Below are positions 21,527-31,099 of a stretch of DNA of 64,000 nucleotides, piece by piece. The stretch is from assembly GCF_021764745.1 (NCBI RefSeq), contig NZ_JAETXX010000003.1:1-64000 (forward strand). Reading direction: 5' to 3'. How positions within the stretch are numbered: the stretch's first letter is position 1; the number at the start of each line of letters is the position of its first letter. Under the pieces are notes generated by a model. The model was not told where the DNA came from. It saw only the letters and a list, made by a program, of their open reading frames with translations, and searched no databases. The position numbers and the translations under genes are program-made. The stretch comes from Joostella atrarenae. GTDB lineage: Bacteria > Bacteroidota > Bacteroidia > Flavobacteriales > Flavobacteriaceae.

Positions 21527-22229
21527 CGTTAGTTCTTAAAATATATCCCATTCCAATAACTGTATGAATGAGACGTGTTTGATTTTCTTTTTCTAGCTTC
21601 TTTCTAAGGTAATTTACATAAACATCTACCACATTTGTGCCTATATCAAAATTTACGCCCCATACATTATCCAAAAGTTCATTTCTAGAAAGTAAAATTC
21701 CTGGCGATTTTATAAAGGCCAATAAAAGCTTATACTCTGTGGAAGTAAGATTTATTTTAATATCGTCTCTATGAACCGTTTTAGCAGCGTCATTTACAAC
21801 AATAGTTTCAAATGTATATATATTAGATGCCTGATTGGCAAGAGTTTTATTATTGGTATATCTCCTTAACAAACTATTTATTCTGGCTGTTAATTCAATG
21901 AATTTAAATGGTTTAACCAAATAATCATCAGCTCCAGTATTTAAACCTAAGGCTATATTTTCTGGACTTCCAAGTGCAGTTAAAAATATAATAGGAATAT
22001 TAGCATTATTTTTTCTGATTTCTTTACAGATATCCATTCCATTCATTTCTGGAAGCATGATATCGAGTATCAGTAAATCAAACTCAGAAGAAGTAGCTAA
22101 ACGAAACCCTTCACTCCCATTTAAAGCGATAGAAACCTCAAAGCCTTTCTCGGTAAGCCCCTTATTTATAAAGGAACATACCTTAGGATCGTCTTCCACT
22201 AATAAAATTTTCTTCTTTTCTTTTCCCAT
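21510..22229 (-). CDS. OmpR/PhoB-family response regulator
   Basis: A 239-residue protein from the ATG at 22229 (a GTG at 22250 would add seven residues without a family match). The receiver domain has the acidic pair V-E-D-D, the phosphorylated D in L-L-I-L-D-I-M-L-P-E-M-N-G (about residue 52) and K in Y-L-V-K-P-F. The C-terminal winged helix ends with N-V-V-D-V-Y-V-N-Y-L-R-K-K-L and I-H-T-V-I-G-M-G-Y-I-L. It forms an operon with the kinase gene and probably controls the usp operon through the repeats at 20100-20119. Confidence 0.94.
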   Translation of the reverse strand: MGKEKKKILLVEDDPKVCSFINKGLTEKGFEVSIALNGSEGFRLATSSEFDLLILDIMLPEMNGMDICKEIRKNNANIPIIFLTALGSPENIALGLNTGADDYLVKPFKFIELTARINSLLRRYTNNKTLANQASNIYTFETIVVNDAAKTVHRDDIKINLTSTEYKLLLAFIKSPGILLSRNELLDNVWGVNFDIGTNVVDVYVNYLRKKLEKENQTRLIHTVIGMGYILRTNDEDTK

Positions 22230-22390
22230 AATGCGATCGTAAAAATACACAAAATAAAACTACATTTTACATCACATTGAGATACAAATTTTCATTATTC
22301 AATCAATAGTTTCTGCTTTTTTAAACACTTTATATGTTTCAGAAAGAATAAAACTTTCACACTTTATAAGGAACTCCTATCTTCGTAATT

Positions 22391-24493
22391 ATGAATCCGA
22401 GTATCTTACAAACACCTATAGATTATTTAAAGGGAGTTGGTCCAAACCGTGCTGATTTACTGCGTACGGAACTCGGCATTCACACATACCAAGACTTGGT
22501 AAACCTTTTCCCGAATCGGTATATTGATAAAACTCGCTATTATAAGATTAATGAATTGCAGCGTAACAATGCCGATGTACAGGTAATTGGGAAAATAACA
22601 AGCTTAAAAACAGTTGAACAAAAGCGAGGAAAACGACTTGTAGCTACTTTTATAGATGAAACTGGACAAATGGAATTGGTTTGGTTTCGTGGGCATAAAT
22701 GGATTCGTGAGAGTATAAAAATAAACCAGCCGTATGTTATCTTCGGAAAAACAAACTGGTACAATGGTTTTACAATGCCTCACCCAGAAATGGAACTACT
22801 TTCGGAGCATGAAAATAACCTCCGTACCGCCATGCAACCTGTTTATCCATCTACGGAAAAACTTTCCAATAAAGGGATTAGCAATCGTGTGATCAATAAA
22901 ATAATGCAACAGCTTTTTATTGAAACTAAAGCACGCTTTTTTGATACTCTTTCTGAGGAATTGTTAACAGAACTTAAGCTTATTTCTAAAAGTAAAGCGC
23001 TCTTTAATATCCATTTTCCACAGAGTCAGGAGCTCCTTGCTAAAGCTCAATACCGACTTAAATTCGAAGAGCTTTTTTACATTCAACTGCAACTTATTTC
23101 AAAAAATCTAACCCATAAAAACAAGATTAAAGGTTTTAATTTTGATCAAGTGGGTACACTTTTTAATACTTTTTATGCAGACCATCTTCCTTTTGAGCTT
23201 ACAAACGCTCAAAAACGAGTAGTTAGAGAGATAAGAAATGATTTAGGAAGTAATGCACAGATGAATAGATTGCTTCAAGGAGATGTGGGTTCTGGAAAAA
23301 CTATTGTTGCCTTAATGACAATGCTATTGGCCATAGATAATGGTTTCCAAGCTTGTTTGGTTGCGCCAACAGAGATTTTAGCACAACAACATTATAACGG
23401 AATCTTAGAGCTTGTAGCGCCATTAAATATTGAAGTAAAATTACTTACAGGTTCTTCAAAAACAGCACAAAGGAGAGAAATCCACGAGCAATTAGAAGAT
23501 GGGACCCTAAATATATTAATAGGTACGCATGCTATATTAGAAGATAAAGTAAAGTTTAAAAATCTAGGCTTAGCAATTATCGATGAACAACACCGATTTG
23601 GAGTTGCACAACGTGCTAAATTATGGCGTAAAAATAGTATTCCACCGCATGTATTGGTAATGACTGCAACCCCTATTCCACGTACATTGGCAATGAGTTT
23701 GTATGGAGATTTAGATATTTCTGTAATCGATGAACTTCCTCCAGGAAGGAAAGCTATAAAAACGGTTCACCGTTATGATAGCAATCGTTTAAAGGTATTC
23801 CGATTCATAAAAGATGAAATTGAAAAAGGAAGACAGATTTATGTGGTATATCCACTGATTCAGGAGTCTGAAAAACTCGATTATAAGGACTTAATGGATG
23901 GTTACGAAAGCATTGCTAGAGAGTTTCCGCAGCCAAAATATCAGGTTTCTATTGTTCATGGGCAAATGAAAACTGCCGATAAAGATTATGAAATGGAACG
24001 TTTTGTAAATGGCGATACGCAAATTATGGTTGCTACAACGGTAATTGAAGTTGGAGTGAATGTCCCGAATGCTTCCGTAATGATTATTGAAAGTGCTGAG
24101 CGTTTCGGGTTATCACAATTACACCAATTAAGAGGTCGTGTTGGGCGTGGTGCAGAACAGAGTTTTTGTATTTTAATGACAGGTCATAAATTATCTAGCG
24201 ATTCTAAAACTAGGCTAGAAACCATGGTCAGTACAAATGATGGCTTTGAAATCGCAGAAGTAGATTTAAAATTAAGAGGTCCTGGTGATATTATGGGAAC
24301 ACAACAAAGTGGTGTTTTAAATTTAAAAATTGCTGATATTATTAAAGATAATGAGATTTTAAAATCTGCTCGTTATTATGCTCTTCGTGTGCTTAAAGAA
24401 GATCCTAGTTTGGCATTAGAAAAAAATAAAATACTAAGATATACGTATCAGCAGCTCGTAAAATATAAGAATATTTGGAATTATATAAGCTGA
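22391..24493 (+). CDS. recG: ATP-dependent DNA helicase RecG
   Basis: A 700-residue protein of full family length. The N-terminal wedge/OB domain (residues about 1-150) contains T-P-I-D-Y-L-K-G-V-G-P. Walker A G-D-V-G-S-G-K-T is at residue 297, the DExH box is I-D-E-Q-H-R-F-G-V at about 398, motif III M-T-A-T-P-I-P-R-T at about 427, and the C-terminal R-G-R-V-G-R-G and T-R-L domain is complete. It remodels stalled forks and Holliday junctions. It is divergent from the two-component genes, with a near-consensus TATCTTCG box about five bases before the ATG. Confidence 0.96.
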   Translation: MNPSILQTPIDYLKGVGPNRADLLRTELGIHTYQDLVNLFPNRYIDKTRYYKINELQRNNADVQVIGKITSLKTVEQKRGKRLVATFIDETGQMELVWFRGHKWIRESIKINQPYVIFGKTNWYNGFTMPHPEMELLSEHENNLRTAMQPVYPSTEKLSNKGISNRVINKIMQQLFIETKARFFDTLSEELLTELKLISKSKALFNIHFPQSQELLAKAQYRLKFEELFYIQLQLISKNLTHKNKIKGFNFDQVGTLFNTFYADHLPFELTNAQKRVVREIRNDLGSNAQMNRLLQGDVGSGKTIVALMTMLLAIDNGFQACLVAPTEILAQQHYNGILELVAPLNIEVKLLTGSSKTAQRREIHEQLEDGTLNILIGTHAILEDKVKFKNLGLAIIDEQHRFGVAQRAKLWRKNSIPPHVLVMTATPIPRTLAMSLYGDLDISVIDELPPGRKAIKTVHRYDSNRLKVFRFIKDEIEKGRQIYVVYPLIQESEKLDYKDLMDGYESIAREFPQPKYQVSIVHGQMKTADKDYEMERFVNGDTQIMVATTVIEVGVNVPNASVMIIESAERFGLSQLHQLRGRVGRGAEQSFCILMTGHKLSSDSKTRLETMVSTNDGFEIAEVDLKLRGPGDIMGTQQSGVLNLKIADIIKDNEILKSARYYALRVLKEDPSLALEKNKILRYTYQQLVKYKNIWNYIS

Positions 24494-24750
24494 TGCTTTC
24501 TAGACGCTTCAGATAATAGAGGGATTTTATTACAAATAACCTTTATTAAAATACTTCATATTTAACTGAAAATAAAAAACTTAGAGCAAAACAAAGGTTT
24601 GCGATATCATATTCTAAGTCTGTGTTACATCCATAATAACTTACTTTTCTTATTCAGAAATAAAAAAATATGACAAGACGTATAAGCCATATTTCTATCA
24701 AAAGAAAAATTGCTGATGGGTTCTTATTATGAAGTGGATTATTATCTTTG
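24494..24750 (+). promoter_or_regulatory. Intergenic region with the pheT promoter box
   Basis: No gene is seen. TATCTTTG at 24743-24750 fits the -7 consensus, 25 bases before the pheT start. A -33 box at the usual spacing is not clear. Confidence 0.55.
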
Positions 24751-24775
24751 CAACATATATAAATAAAAGTAGCAA

Positions 24776-27202
24776 GTGAAAATTTCATACAACTGGTTAA
24801 AGCAATTTATTCATCTTGATTGGGAAGCAGATAAAACAGCAGAACTTTTAACCGATTTAGGATTAGAAGTAGAAAGCGTTGAAACTTTTGAATCAGTAAA
24901 AGGAGGATTAAAAGGGATTGTAGTTGGGCATGTATTAGAATGTGAACAACATCCAAATGCAGACCGTCTTAAGTTAACAAAGGTTGATATTGGAGCCGCA
25001 GAACCTTTACAAATTGTATGTGGTGCTCCTAATGTTGCAGCAGGACAAAAAGTACCTGTAGCAACTATTGGCACTACTCTATACGATGATAAAGGAGAAG
25101 CATGGCAGATAAAGAAAGGTAAAATCCGTGGGGAAGAATCTTTCGGGATGATTTGTGCTGAAGATGAACTCGGATTAGGAAAGAGTCATGATGGAATTAT
25201 GGTTCTTGATGAGAGTTTGGAGCCAGGAACATTATGTGCCGAATTATTTAAAGTAGAAAACGATGTTGTTTTTGAAATTGGTCTTACTCCAAACCGTGCA
25301 GATGCAATGAGTCATCATGGTGTTGCTAGAGATCTTAAAGCAGGATTGCTACAAAAGGAAATTTCTCAAGAACTTATTACTCCTTCTGTAAGTAGTTTCC
25401 ACGTGGATAACCGTACTTTAAGAATGGAAGTCGATGTAAAAGACAAAGAACTTTGTCCACGTTACTGTGGGATTTCTATCTCTGGAGTTAAGGTTCAAGA
25501 ATCTCCAGATTGGATTAAAAATAGATTAAAAGCTATCGGAATTACTCCCAAAAACAATATTGTAGATATTACAAATTATGTTTTACATGAGTTAGGGCAA
25601 CCATTACACGCCTTCGATGCTAATAAAATTAGTGGAAATAAAGTAGTTGTAAAAACACTAGAAAAAGGAACTAAATTTACTACGCTAGACGAAGTAGAAA
25701 GAGAGCTACATGAAGACGATCTTATGATTTGTGATGCAGATAAGCCTCTTTGTATTGCTGGAGTTTTAGGAGGTGAAAATTCTGGAGTGACAGAAAATAC
25801 AACAAATATATTTTTAGAAAGTGCTTACTTTAATCCTGTTTCCGTAAGAAAAACAGCGAAAAGACATAATTTAAATACCGATGCTTCTTTTAGATTTGAA
25901 AGAGGAATTGATATTAACAATACAAGATACGCTTTATTAAGAGCCGCATTATTAATTAAAGAGGTTGCTGGAGGTACAATTTCTAGTGATGCTGAAGATT
26001 TCTACCCTAAGAAATTTGAAGATTTCCAAGTGTTCTTAACTTTCGAAAAGGTAAATAGTCTTATCGGTCAGAATATCCCTACCGATACTATTAAATCTAT
26101 TTTAAGTTCTCTTGAGATTAAAATTAATAACGTTACAGAAACAGGAATCGGACTTACAATTCCGTCATACCGCGTAGATGTTCAACGTGAGGTTGATGTT
26201 ATAGAAGAGATTTTACGTGTTTATGGTTATAACAATATAGCTTTTACACAAAAATTAAACGCTTCTATTGCTAGCACTTCTAAGTTTGAAGATCATAAAC
26301 TACAAAATGTTGTCGGGAACCAATTAGCGGCATTAGGATTCTATGAGATTCTTGCTAATTCGCTTACCACTCCAAAATATATGGAGCTAAGCAATGATAA
26401 TAAATCTACTTTTGATGTAACGATGCTAAACCCTTTAAGTAACGACTTATCGGTGATGCGCCAATCGATGCTTTTTAGTGGATTGGAAGCGCTTAGCTAT
26501 AATATTAACCGTAGAAGTGGTTCTTTAAAATTCTTTGAATTTGGAAAAACCTATCATAATTATGAAAGCGGTAGAATAGAAAACAAGCACTTGAGTATTT
26601 TAATCACTGGGGATCAGCACTCGGAAAGCTGGAGATTAAAAAATGAAAAGAGTGATTTCTTCTTCCTTAAAGGAATTATAAATACAACTTTGGAACGTTT
26701 AGGTCTTGATATTCCTAAATCGGAGCCTGTAACTTCAGATGTTTTTTCTGAAGGATTAAATTACAAGCTTAAAAAGAAGAAGATTGTTTCCTTTGGAATT
26801 GTAAACAAGCGTATTTTAAAGCATTTTGATATCAAACAAGAGGTTTTATATGCTGATTTTGAATGGGATGCTATTATAGAGCTTGCGAAAGAACAACATG
26901 TTTCTTTTTCTGAAATCTCTAAATTCCCAGAAGTAAAAAGAGATTTAGCCTTGCTAGTAGATAAGAGTACAAGTTTTGAGGAAATTTATAACCTTGCAAA
27001 AAATAGCGAGAAGAGTCTTTTAAAAGACGTTAACCTATTTGATGTTTATGAAGGTGATAAACTTCCTGAAGGTAAAAAATCGTATGCGGTTAGCTTTACT
27101 TTACAAGATGAAAAGAAAACCCTTACCGATAAACAAATAGACAAAGTAATGAGAAAGTTACAAGGTAGTTTTGAGCATCAATTAGGAGCTACTTTAAGGT
27201 AA
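24776..27202 (+). CDS. pheT: Phenylalanine-tRNA ligase beta subunit
   Basis: An 808-residue protein, the usual length. It starts at GTG with the family start M-K-I-S-Y-N-W-L-K. The tRNA-binding EMAP-like domain (residues about 40-155) has N-A-D-R-L-K-L-T-K and C-G-A-P-N-V. The B3/B4 editing and B5 domains follow, and the C-terminal anticodon-binding domain ends the protein (about 715-808). It pairs with PheS, which is not in this window. No ATG lies near; the GTG is preceded by AGTAGCAA. Confidence 0.96.
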   Translation: MKISYNWLKQFIHLDWEADKTAELLTDLGLEVESVETFESVKGGLKGIVVGHVLECEQHPNADRLKLTKVDIGAAEPLQIVCGAPNVAAGQKVPVATIGTTLYDDKGEAWQIKKGKIRGEESFGMICAEDELGLGKSHDGIMVLDESLEPGTLCAELFKVENDVVFEIGLTPNRADAMSHHGVARDLKAGLLQKEISQELITPSVSSFHVDNRTLRMEVDVKDKELCPRYCGISISGVKVQESPDWIKNRLKAIGITPKNNIVDITNYVLHELGQPLHAFDANKISGNKVVVKTLEKGTKFTTLDEVERELHEDDLMICDADKPLCIAGVLGGENSGVTENTTNIFLESAYFNPVSVRKTAKRHNLNTDASFRFERGIDINNTRYALLRAALLIKEVAGGTISSDAEDFYPKKFEDFQVFLTFEKVNSLIGQNIPTDTIKSILSSLEIKINNVTETGIGLTIPSYRVDVQREVDVIEEILRVYGYNNIAFTQKLNASIASTSKFEDHKLQNVVGNQLAALGFYEILANSLTTPKYMELSNDNKSTFDVTMLNPLSNDLSVMRQSMLFSGLEALSYNINRRSGSLKFFEFGKTYHNYESGRIENKHLSILITGDQHSESWRLKNEKSDFFFLKGIINTTLERLGLDIPKSEPVTSDVFSEGLNYKLKKKKIVSFGIVNKRILKHFDIKQEVLYADFEWDAIIELAKEQHVSFSEISKFPEVKRDLALLVDKSTSFEEIYNLAKNSEKSLLKDVNLFDVYEGDKLPEGKKSYAVSFTLQDEKKTLTDKQIDKVMRKLQGSFEHQLGATLR

Positions 27203-27225
27203 CAAACTCTATTCATATAATATTA

Positions 27226-27254
27226 AAAGAGGCTGCTTTAACAGCCTCTTTTTT
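27226..27254. terminator. Bidirectional terminator after pheT
   Basis: AGAGGCTG (27228-27235) pairs with CAGCCTCT (27242-27249) around a six-base loop, with six T after it and A-rich sequence before it. Confidence 0.88.
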
Positions 27255-27270
27255 ATTGCCTTCTATATTC

Positions 27271-27798
27271 TTATTTCAAAGAAGGTAAATATTTTTCAAT
27301 AATAACATTCTCGTGGTGCTTTTGGTGTCCACAAATTATAAATCCAGCTGCACCAACAGACATTGGACTCCCTTCTATCTTTCCTGCATTATTAAATATT
27401 TCTTTATCAAATGAAGAAAATAAAGAAATAGAACTCTTTCTAACAGTTATAAATTCATCTATTAAACTTGACTTAGACCTTAAGTTGGGATAAGAATTTA
27501 CAACATAGTCATCTTGTTCAAAACCATTAAGAGCACTTCCATTATTCCTAGCAAATGTAAACGCACGGTATTGTAAAACACGTTCTGTGTCGATTATATG
27601 AAGAAGCAAGGCCCTAATACTCCATTTACCTGCTGCATAACTATAATTATAATCTTCTACTTTTATAGCTTCTAATATAGGCACAAGAGAATCGAGACGG
27701 GCTTGCAGTTCAGAAACTAATTCTACTTCTTTTAAAGTATTTATATAGGTTTGATAGTACTCATTATATGTTGACTTATTTAATTCTGAAATATGCAT
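27271..27798 (-). CDS. DinB-superfamily protein
   Basis: A 175-residue four-helix-bundle protein of the DinB_2 type. Candidate metal-binding histidines lie in L-L-H-I-I-D-T-E-R-V-L (residue about 68) and C-G-H-Q-K-H-H-E-N-V (about 157-161), the standard spacing. Family members are often thiol-dependent, metal-binding enzymes, but the substrate is unknown. It is convergent with pheT. Confidence 0.85.
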   Translation of the reverse strand: MHISELNKSTYNEYYQTYINTLKEVELVSELQARLDSLVPILEAIKVEDYNYSYAAGKWSIRALLLHIIDTERVLQYRAFTFARNNGSALNGFEQDDYVVNSYPNLRSKSSLIDEFITVRKSSISLFSSFDKEIFNNAGKIEGSPMSVGAAGFIICGHQKHHENVIIEKYLPSLK

Positions 27799-27974
27799 TT
27801 AAACTACTATTTTATGATTGACACTAATTTAACAATGCTTATTCATATACCTATGTTATATTCTAATTTTTTTTGCATAATATTGTAACCATCACAAGAA
27901 AACCTAAGAATGAGAAAGAGTTTCAACCTTAACCAAACTTTTAAAAACAATATCCCTTAACCGAATAATCGTTA

Positions 27975-30794
27975 ATGTTGAACCAGACTAAAACATACTC
28001 CCTCCTATTTGCTTTGTTATGTATTGCCACGATGTATTCTCAAAGCAATCAGAAAATAAATGCCTCTCTTATTGCAAAAGAGCATCTTATAAAAATTCAA
28101 CAAGAAATAACTTTCTTTAATACAAGCAACGACACCCTTAATTCTGTGTATTTATACGATTGGAATAATGCATATTCTAATAAAAATACAGCACTTGCAA
28201 AACGCTTTGGAGAAGAGTTTAATAAAAGTCTTCATCTAGCAAAAAAAGAAGATCGTGGAATTACTGAAATACTAACTCTTACTGATAAAAATTTTAATTA
28301 TTTAGATTGGAAACGTACCGATGAAGACGACCTTATTAAAGTTCAATTAAAATTTCCTATCTACCCTGGAAAGTCATATTCTTTAAAACTCTCCTATAAA
28401 GTACATCTACCGAGCACACAATTTACTGGTTACGGATATACAGATGAAAATAATTACAAGCTTCGTTATTGGCATATTACACCCGCTATTTATGATAATG
28501 GGTGGAAAAAATACCATAACAAAAATTTAAACGACCTAAATACCTTGACAAAAGAGATTGAAGTCGATTTCTCTTACCCCACTGAATACAATCTGATTAG
28601 TGATTTTGAGAATGATAAAAGTAAAAAAAATGATTCTGTTACAACGGCACACTTAAAAGGAGAAAATAGAGGAGATTTAAAACTTTATCTTTTAAAAGAA
28701 CACGATTATTCGATATTTAAGAATGACAAATTAGAACTCATTTCAAATATAGAAAGTAAAGATCTTAATAAAGTTACTAAGACAATTTCTGCCGAGCGTG
28801 TTGTTGATTTTATCTATAGTAATTTAGGAGCTTATCCTCACAAAAGAATATTAGTTTCTAAAGAAGATTATAAAAGAAACCCTCTTTATGGCCTCAATCA
28901 ATTACCTGCTTTTTTAAGGCCTTTCCCTGAAGACTTTCAGTACGAATTAAAGCTTCTTAAAACAACGCTAAACGAATATTTAAATAACACTATCTATCTT
29001 GACAATAGAAAAGAGAATTGGGTAAAAGACGGTATTGAGACTTATCTTTTAATGAAGTATGTAGATACTTACTACAAAGACATGAAACTCCTTGGAAAGC
29101 TCTCTAATATATGGGGGTTACGCTCTTTCCACTTGGCGCAAATGACATTTAACGATCAATATCCGTATTTGTATATGCTAATGGCTAGAACTTATTCTGA
29201 TCAGCCTTTGGACAGTCCCCGAGATTCGCTAATTAAATTCAATGAAAAGATTGCTAACCGCTACAAATCTGGTGTTGGTTTAGCGTATTTAAATAGCTAT
29301 TTGGGAGATGGATATATAGATCGAAAAATAAAACAGTTCTATGCTGAAAATAATTCAGAAGTAACACATGAAGAGGATTTTGAAGCTATTCTAAAGGAAG
29401 ATGCTCCAAAAAATATAGATTGGTTTTTTGACACCTACGTTTCTACAGATAAGAAGATAGATTTTAAGATTAAGAGCTTTAAAAAAACAGACGATTCCCT
29501 ATTAGTTACTTTAAAAAATAAGCGAAATACAAATGTTCCAATAACTATGTATGGAATCGATAAAAATGATTCTATTCTATTTAAAAATTGGTATTCCGAC
29601 ATTGAGAAAACACAAAATGTATTGGTTCCTAGGAAAGACGTAAAAAGGCTAGTTCTAAATTACGACCGAGTAATACCAGAGTTTAATGAGCGTGATAATT
29701 GGAAGTCTGTTAACGGATTTTTCTCCACCAATAGAAAGTTAAAAGTTCAGTTCTTTAAGGATACTGAAGATCCATACTACAACCAGATTTTTTACGTACC
29801 TGTTTTAAGGTTTAATATTTATGATGGGATAACGCCTGGAATAAGACTTTACAACAAAACATTCTTAGCAAAACCTTTTATATATGATTTACAACCATCT
29901 TATGCCTTTGGAGAGAATGCCTTTGTAGGTTCTGGATCTCTAAGATATCGAAAGTATGTAAATCATGATAATATGTATCTTATTGATGCATTTGTTGCAG
30001 GATCATCCTTTCATTATGCAGATGGTTTGCGCTACAGCACAATCACACCTTCACTTACTTTTCGCTTTAGAAATGACGATTATCGTTCTAACGAGCGAGA
30101 GCTATTTAATATGAGGTATGTAAATGTTATTAGAGATTTTTCTCCAGACATCAATACAGATCCAGACTATAGTGTTTTTAATGCTCGTTATGCATACGGA
30201 AATAACGGAATAATAAACTATAAATCTTGGTTTGTAGATTTACAGGTTGCAAGCGAATTTTCAAAAGTTTCCTTTAACTGGGAATACAGAAAGTTATTTG
30301 AAAGCAACCGTCAATTAAATATCCGCTTCTTTGCTGGGAAATTTATTTATAACGAAACAAACTCCGATTATTTCAGCTTTGCTTTAGACCGACCTACAGA
30401 TTACCTATTCGATTATGATTATTTAGGGCGTTCCGAAGAAACTGGTATTTTTAGTCAGCAGCTCATAATTGCTGAAGGTGGTTTTAAGTCTAAACTCCCA
30501 AATCCTTATGCTAATGATTGGATTGTTACTTCTAATGCGAGTTTTAACCTTTGGCGTTGGATAGAGGTTTATGGGGATATAGGAATGATTCGTAATAAGA
30601 ATGAAAACGCTCGCTTTGTATATGATTCTGGAATACGTCTCAACCTTGTAACCGATTATTTTGAACTCTATTTCCCTGTTTATTCCAACAATGGTTGGGA
30701 AGTTGCACAACCGAGATATGATGAGAAAATTAGATTTATTGTCACGTTAAGTCCTAAAACGCTAATCGGTCTCTTTACTAGAAAATGGTTTTAA
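27975..30794 (+). CDS. Large exported M1-aminopeptidase-like protein lacking the zinc motif, with a barrel-like C-terminus
   Basis: A 939-residue protein with a signal peptide (YSLLFALLCIATMYSQS). Residues about 25-400 follow the M1 aminopeptidase plan, including an N-terminal beta domain and the W-V-K-D-G-I-E-T-Y-L-L-M-K-Y-V segment (about 351-365), which corresponds to the W-L-x-E-G region holding the third zinc ligand. The expected H-E-x-x-H about 18 residues earlier is replaced by T-T-L-N-E-Y-L, so peptidase activity is unlikely. The last 300 residues alternate aromatic and polar residues and end in a terminal Phe, as in outer-membrane barrels. Related proteins occur widely in Bacteroidota; the role is unknown. 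Confidence 0.7.
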   Translation: MLNQTKTYSLLFALLCIATMYSQSNQKINASLIAKEHLIKIQQEITFFNTSNDTLNSVYLYDWNNAYSNKNTALAKRFGEEFNKSLHLAKKEDRGITEILTLTDKNFNYLDWKRTDEDDLIKVQLKFPIYPGKSYSLKLSYKVHLPSTQFTGYGYTDENNYKLRYWHITPAIYDNGWKKYHNKNLNDLNTLTKEIEVDFSYPTEYNLISDFENDKSKKNDSVTTAHLKGENRGDLKLYLLKEHDYSIFKNDKLELISNIESKDLNKVTKTISAERVVDFIYSNLGAYPHKRILVSKEDYKRNPLYGLNQLPAFLRPFPEDFQYELKLLKTTLNEYLNNTIYLDNRKENWVKDGIETYLLMKYVDTYYKDMKLLGKLSNIWGLRSFHLAQMTFNDQYPYLYMLMARTYSDQPLDSPRDSLIKFNEKIANRYKSGVGLAYLNSYLGDGYIDRKIKQFYAENNSEVTHEEDFEAILKEDAPKNIDWFFDTYVSTDKKIDFKIKSFKKTDDSLLVTLKNKRNTNVPITMYGIDKNDSILFKNWYSDIEKTQNVLVPRKDVKRLVLNYDRVIPEFNERDNWKSVNGFFSTNRKLKVQFFKDTEDPYYNQIFYVPVLRFNIYDGITPGIRLYNKTFLAKPFIYDLQPSYAFGENAFVGSGSLRYRKYVNHDNMYLIDAFVAGSSFHYADGLRYSTITPSLTFRFRNDDYRSNERELFNMRYVNVIRDFSPDINTDPDYSVFNARYAYGNNGIINYKSWFVDLQVASEFSKVSFNWEYRKLFESNRQLNIRFFAGKFIYNETNSDYFSFALDRPTDYLFDYDYLGRSEETGIFSQQLIIAEGGFKSKLPNPYANDWIVTSNASFNLWRWIEVYGDIGMIRNKNENARFVYDSGIRLNLVTDYFELYFPVYSNNGWEVAQPRYDEKIRFIVTLSPKTLIGLFTRKWF

Positions 30795-31099
30795 TTGCTT
30801 AGCTGAAATTTAGCAATCAATAGTTTAAATTAAAAGGTCTCATTCAAAGGCTATTCTAATTATATCAGAAATAAGTAGTAAAATGTAATAGATTAGAATT
30901 ATTGTTATAAAAACAGTCTTTCATTTAAAATCATAAAAAAATTACAAAAAAGCACTATTTACCGCTTATAAAACACTTTTATTGAAGATATTTCAATTTT
31001 AACATTTTATATTGAAATATTATCATTTTATAAGCCTTTTTTTTAATTGCATAACCCATTCTTTTTGGCTATTTTTGCTAGCGTCACATAAAAAAACCT
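30795..31099 (+). promoter_or_regulatory. Intergenic region with the promoter of the dehydrogenase E1 gene
   Basis: No gene is seen. TTG (31047-31049) and TATTTTTG (31070-31077), 20 bases apart, fit the Bacteroidota promoter, 23 bases before the ATG. A weak hairpin (ATTGCT ... AGCAAT) follows the preceding gene. Confidence 0.6.
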
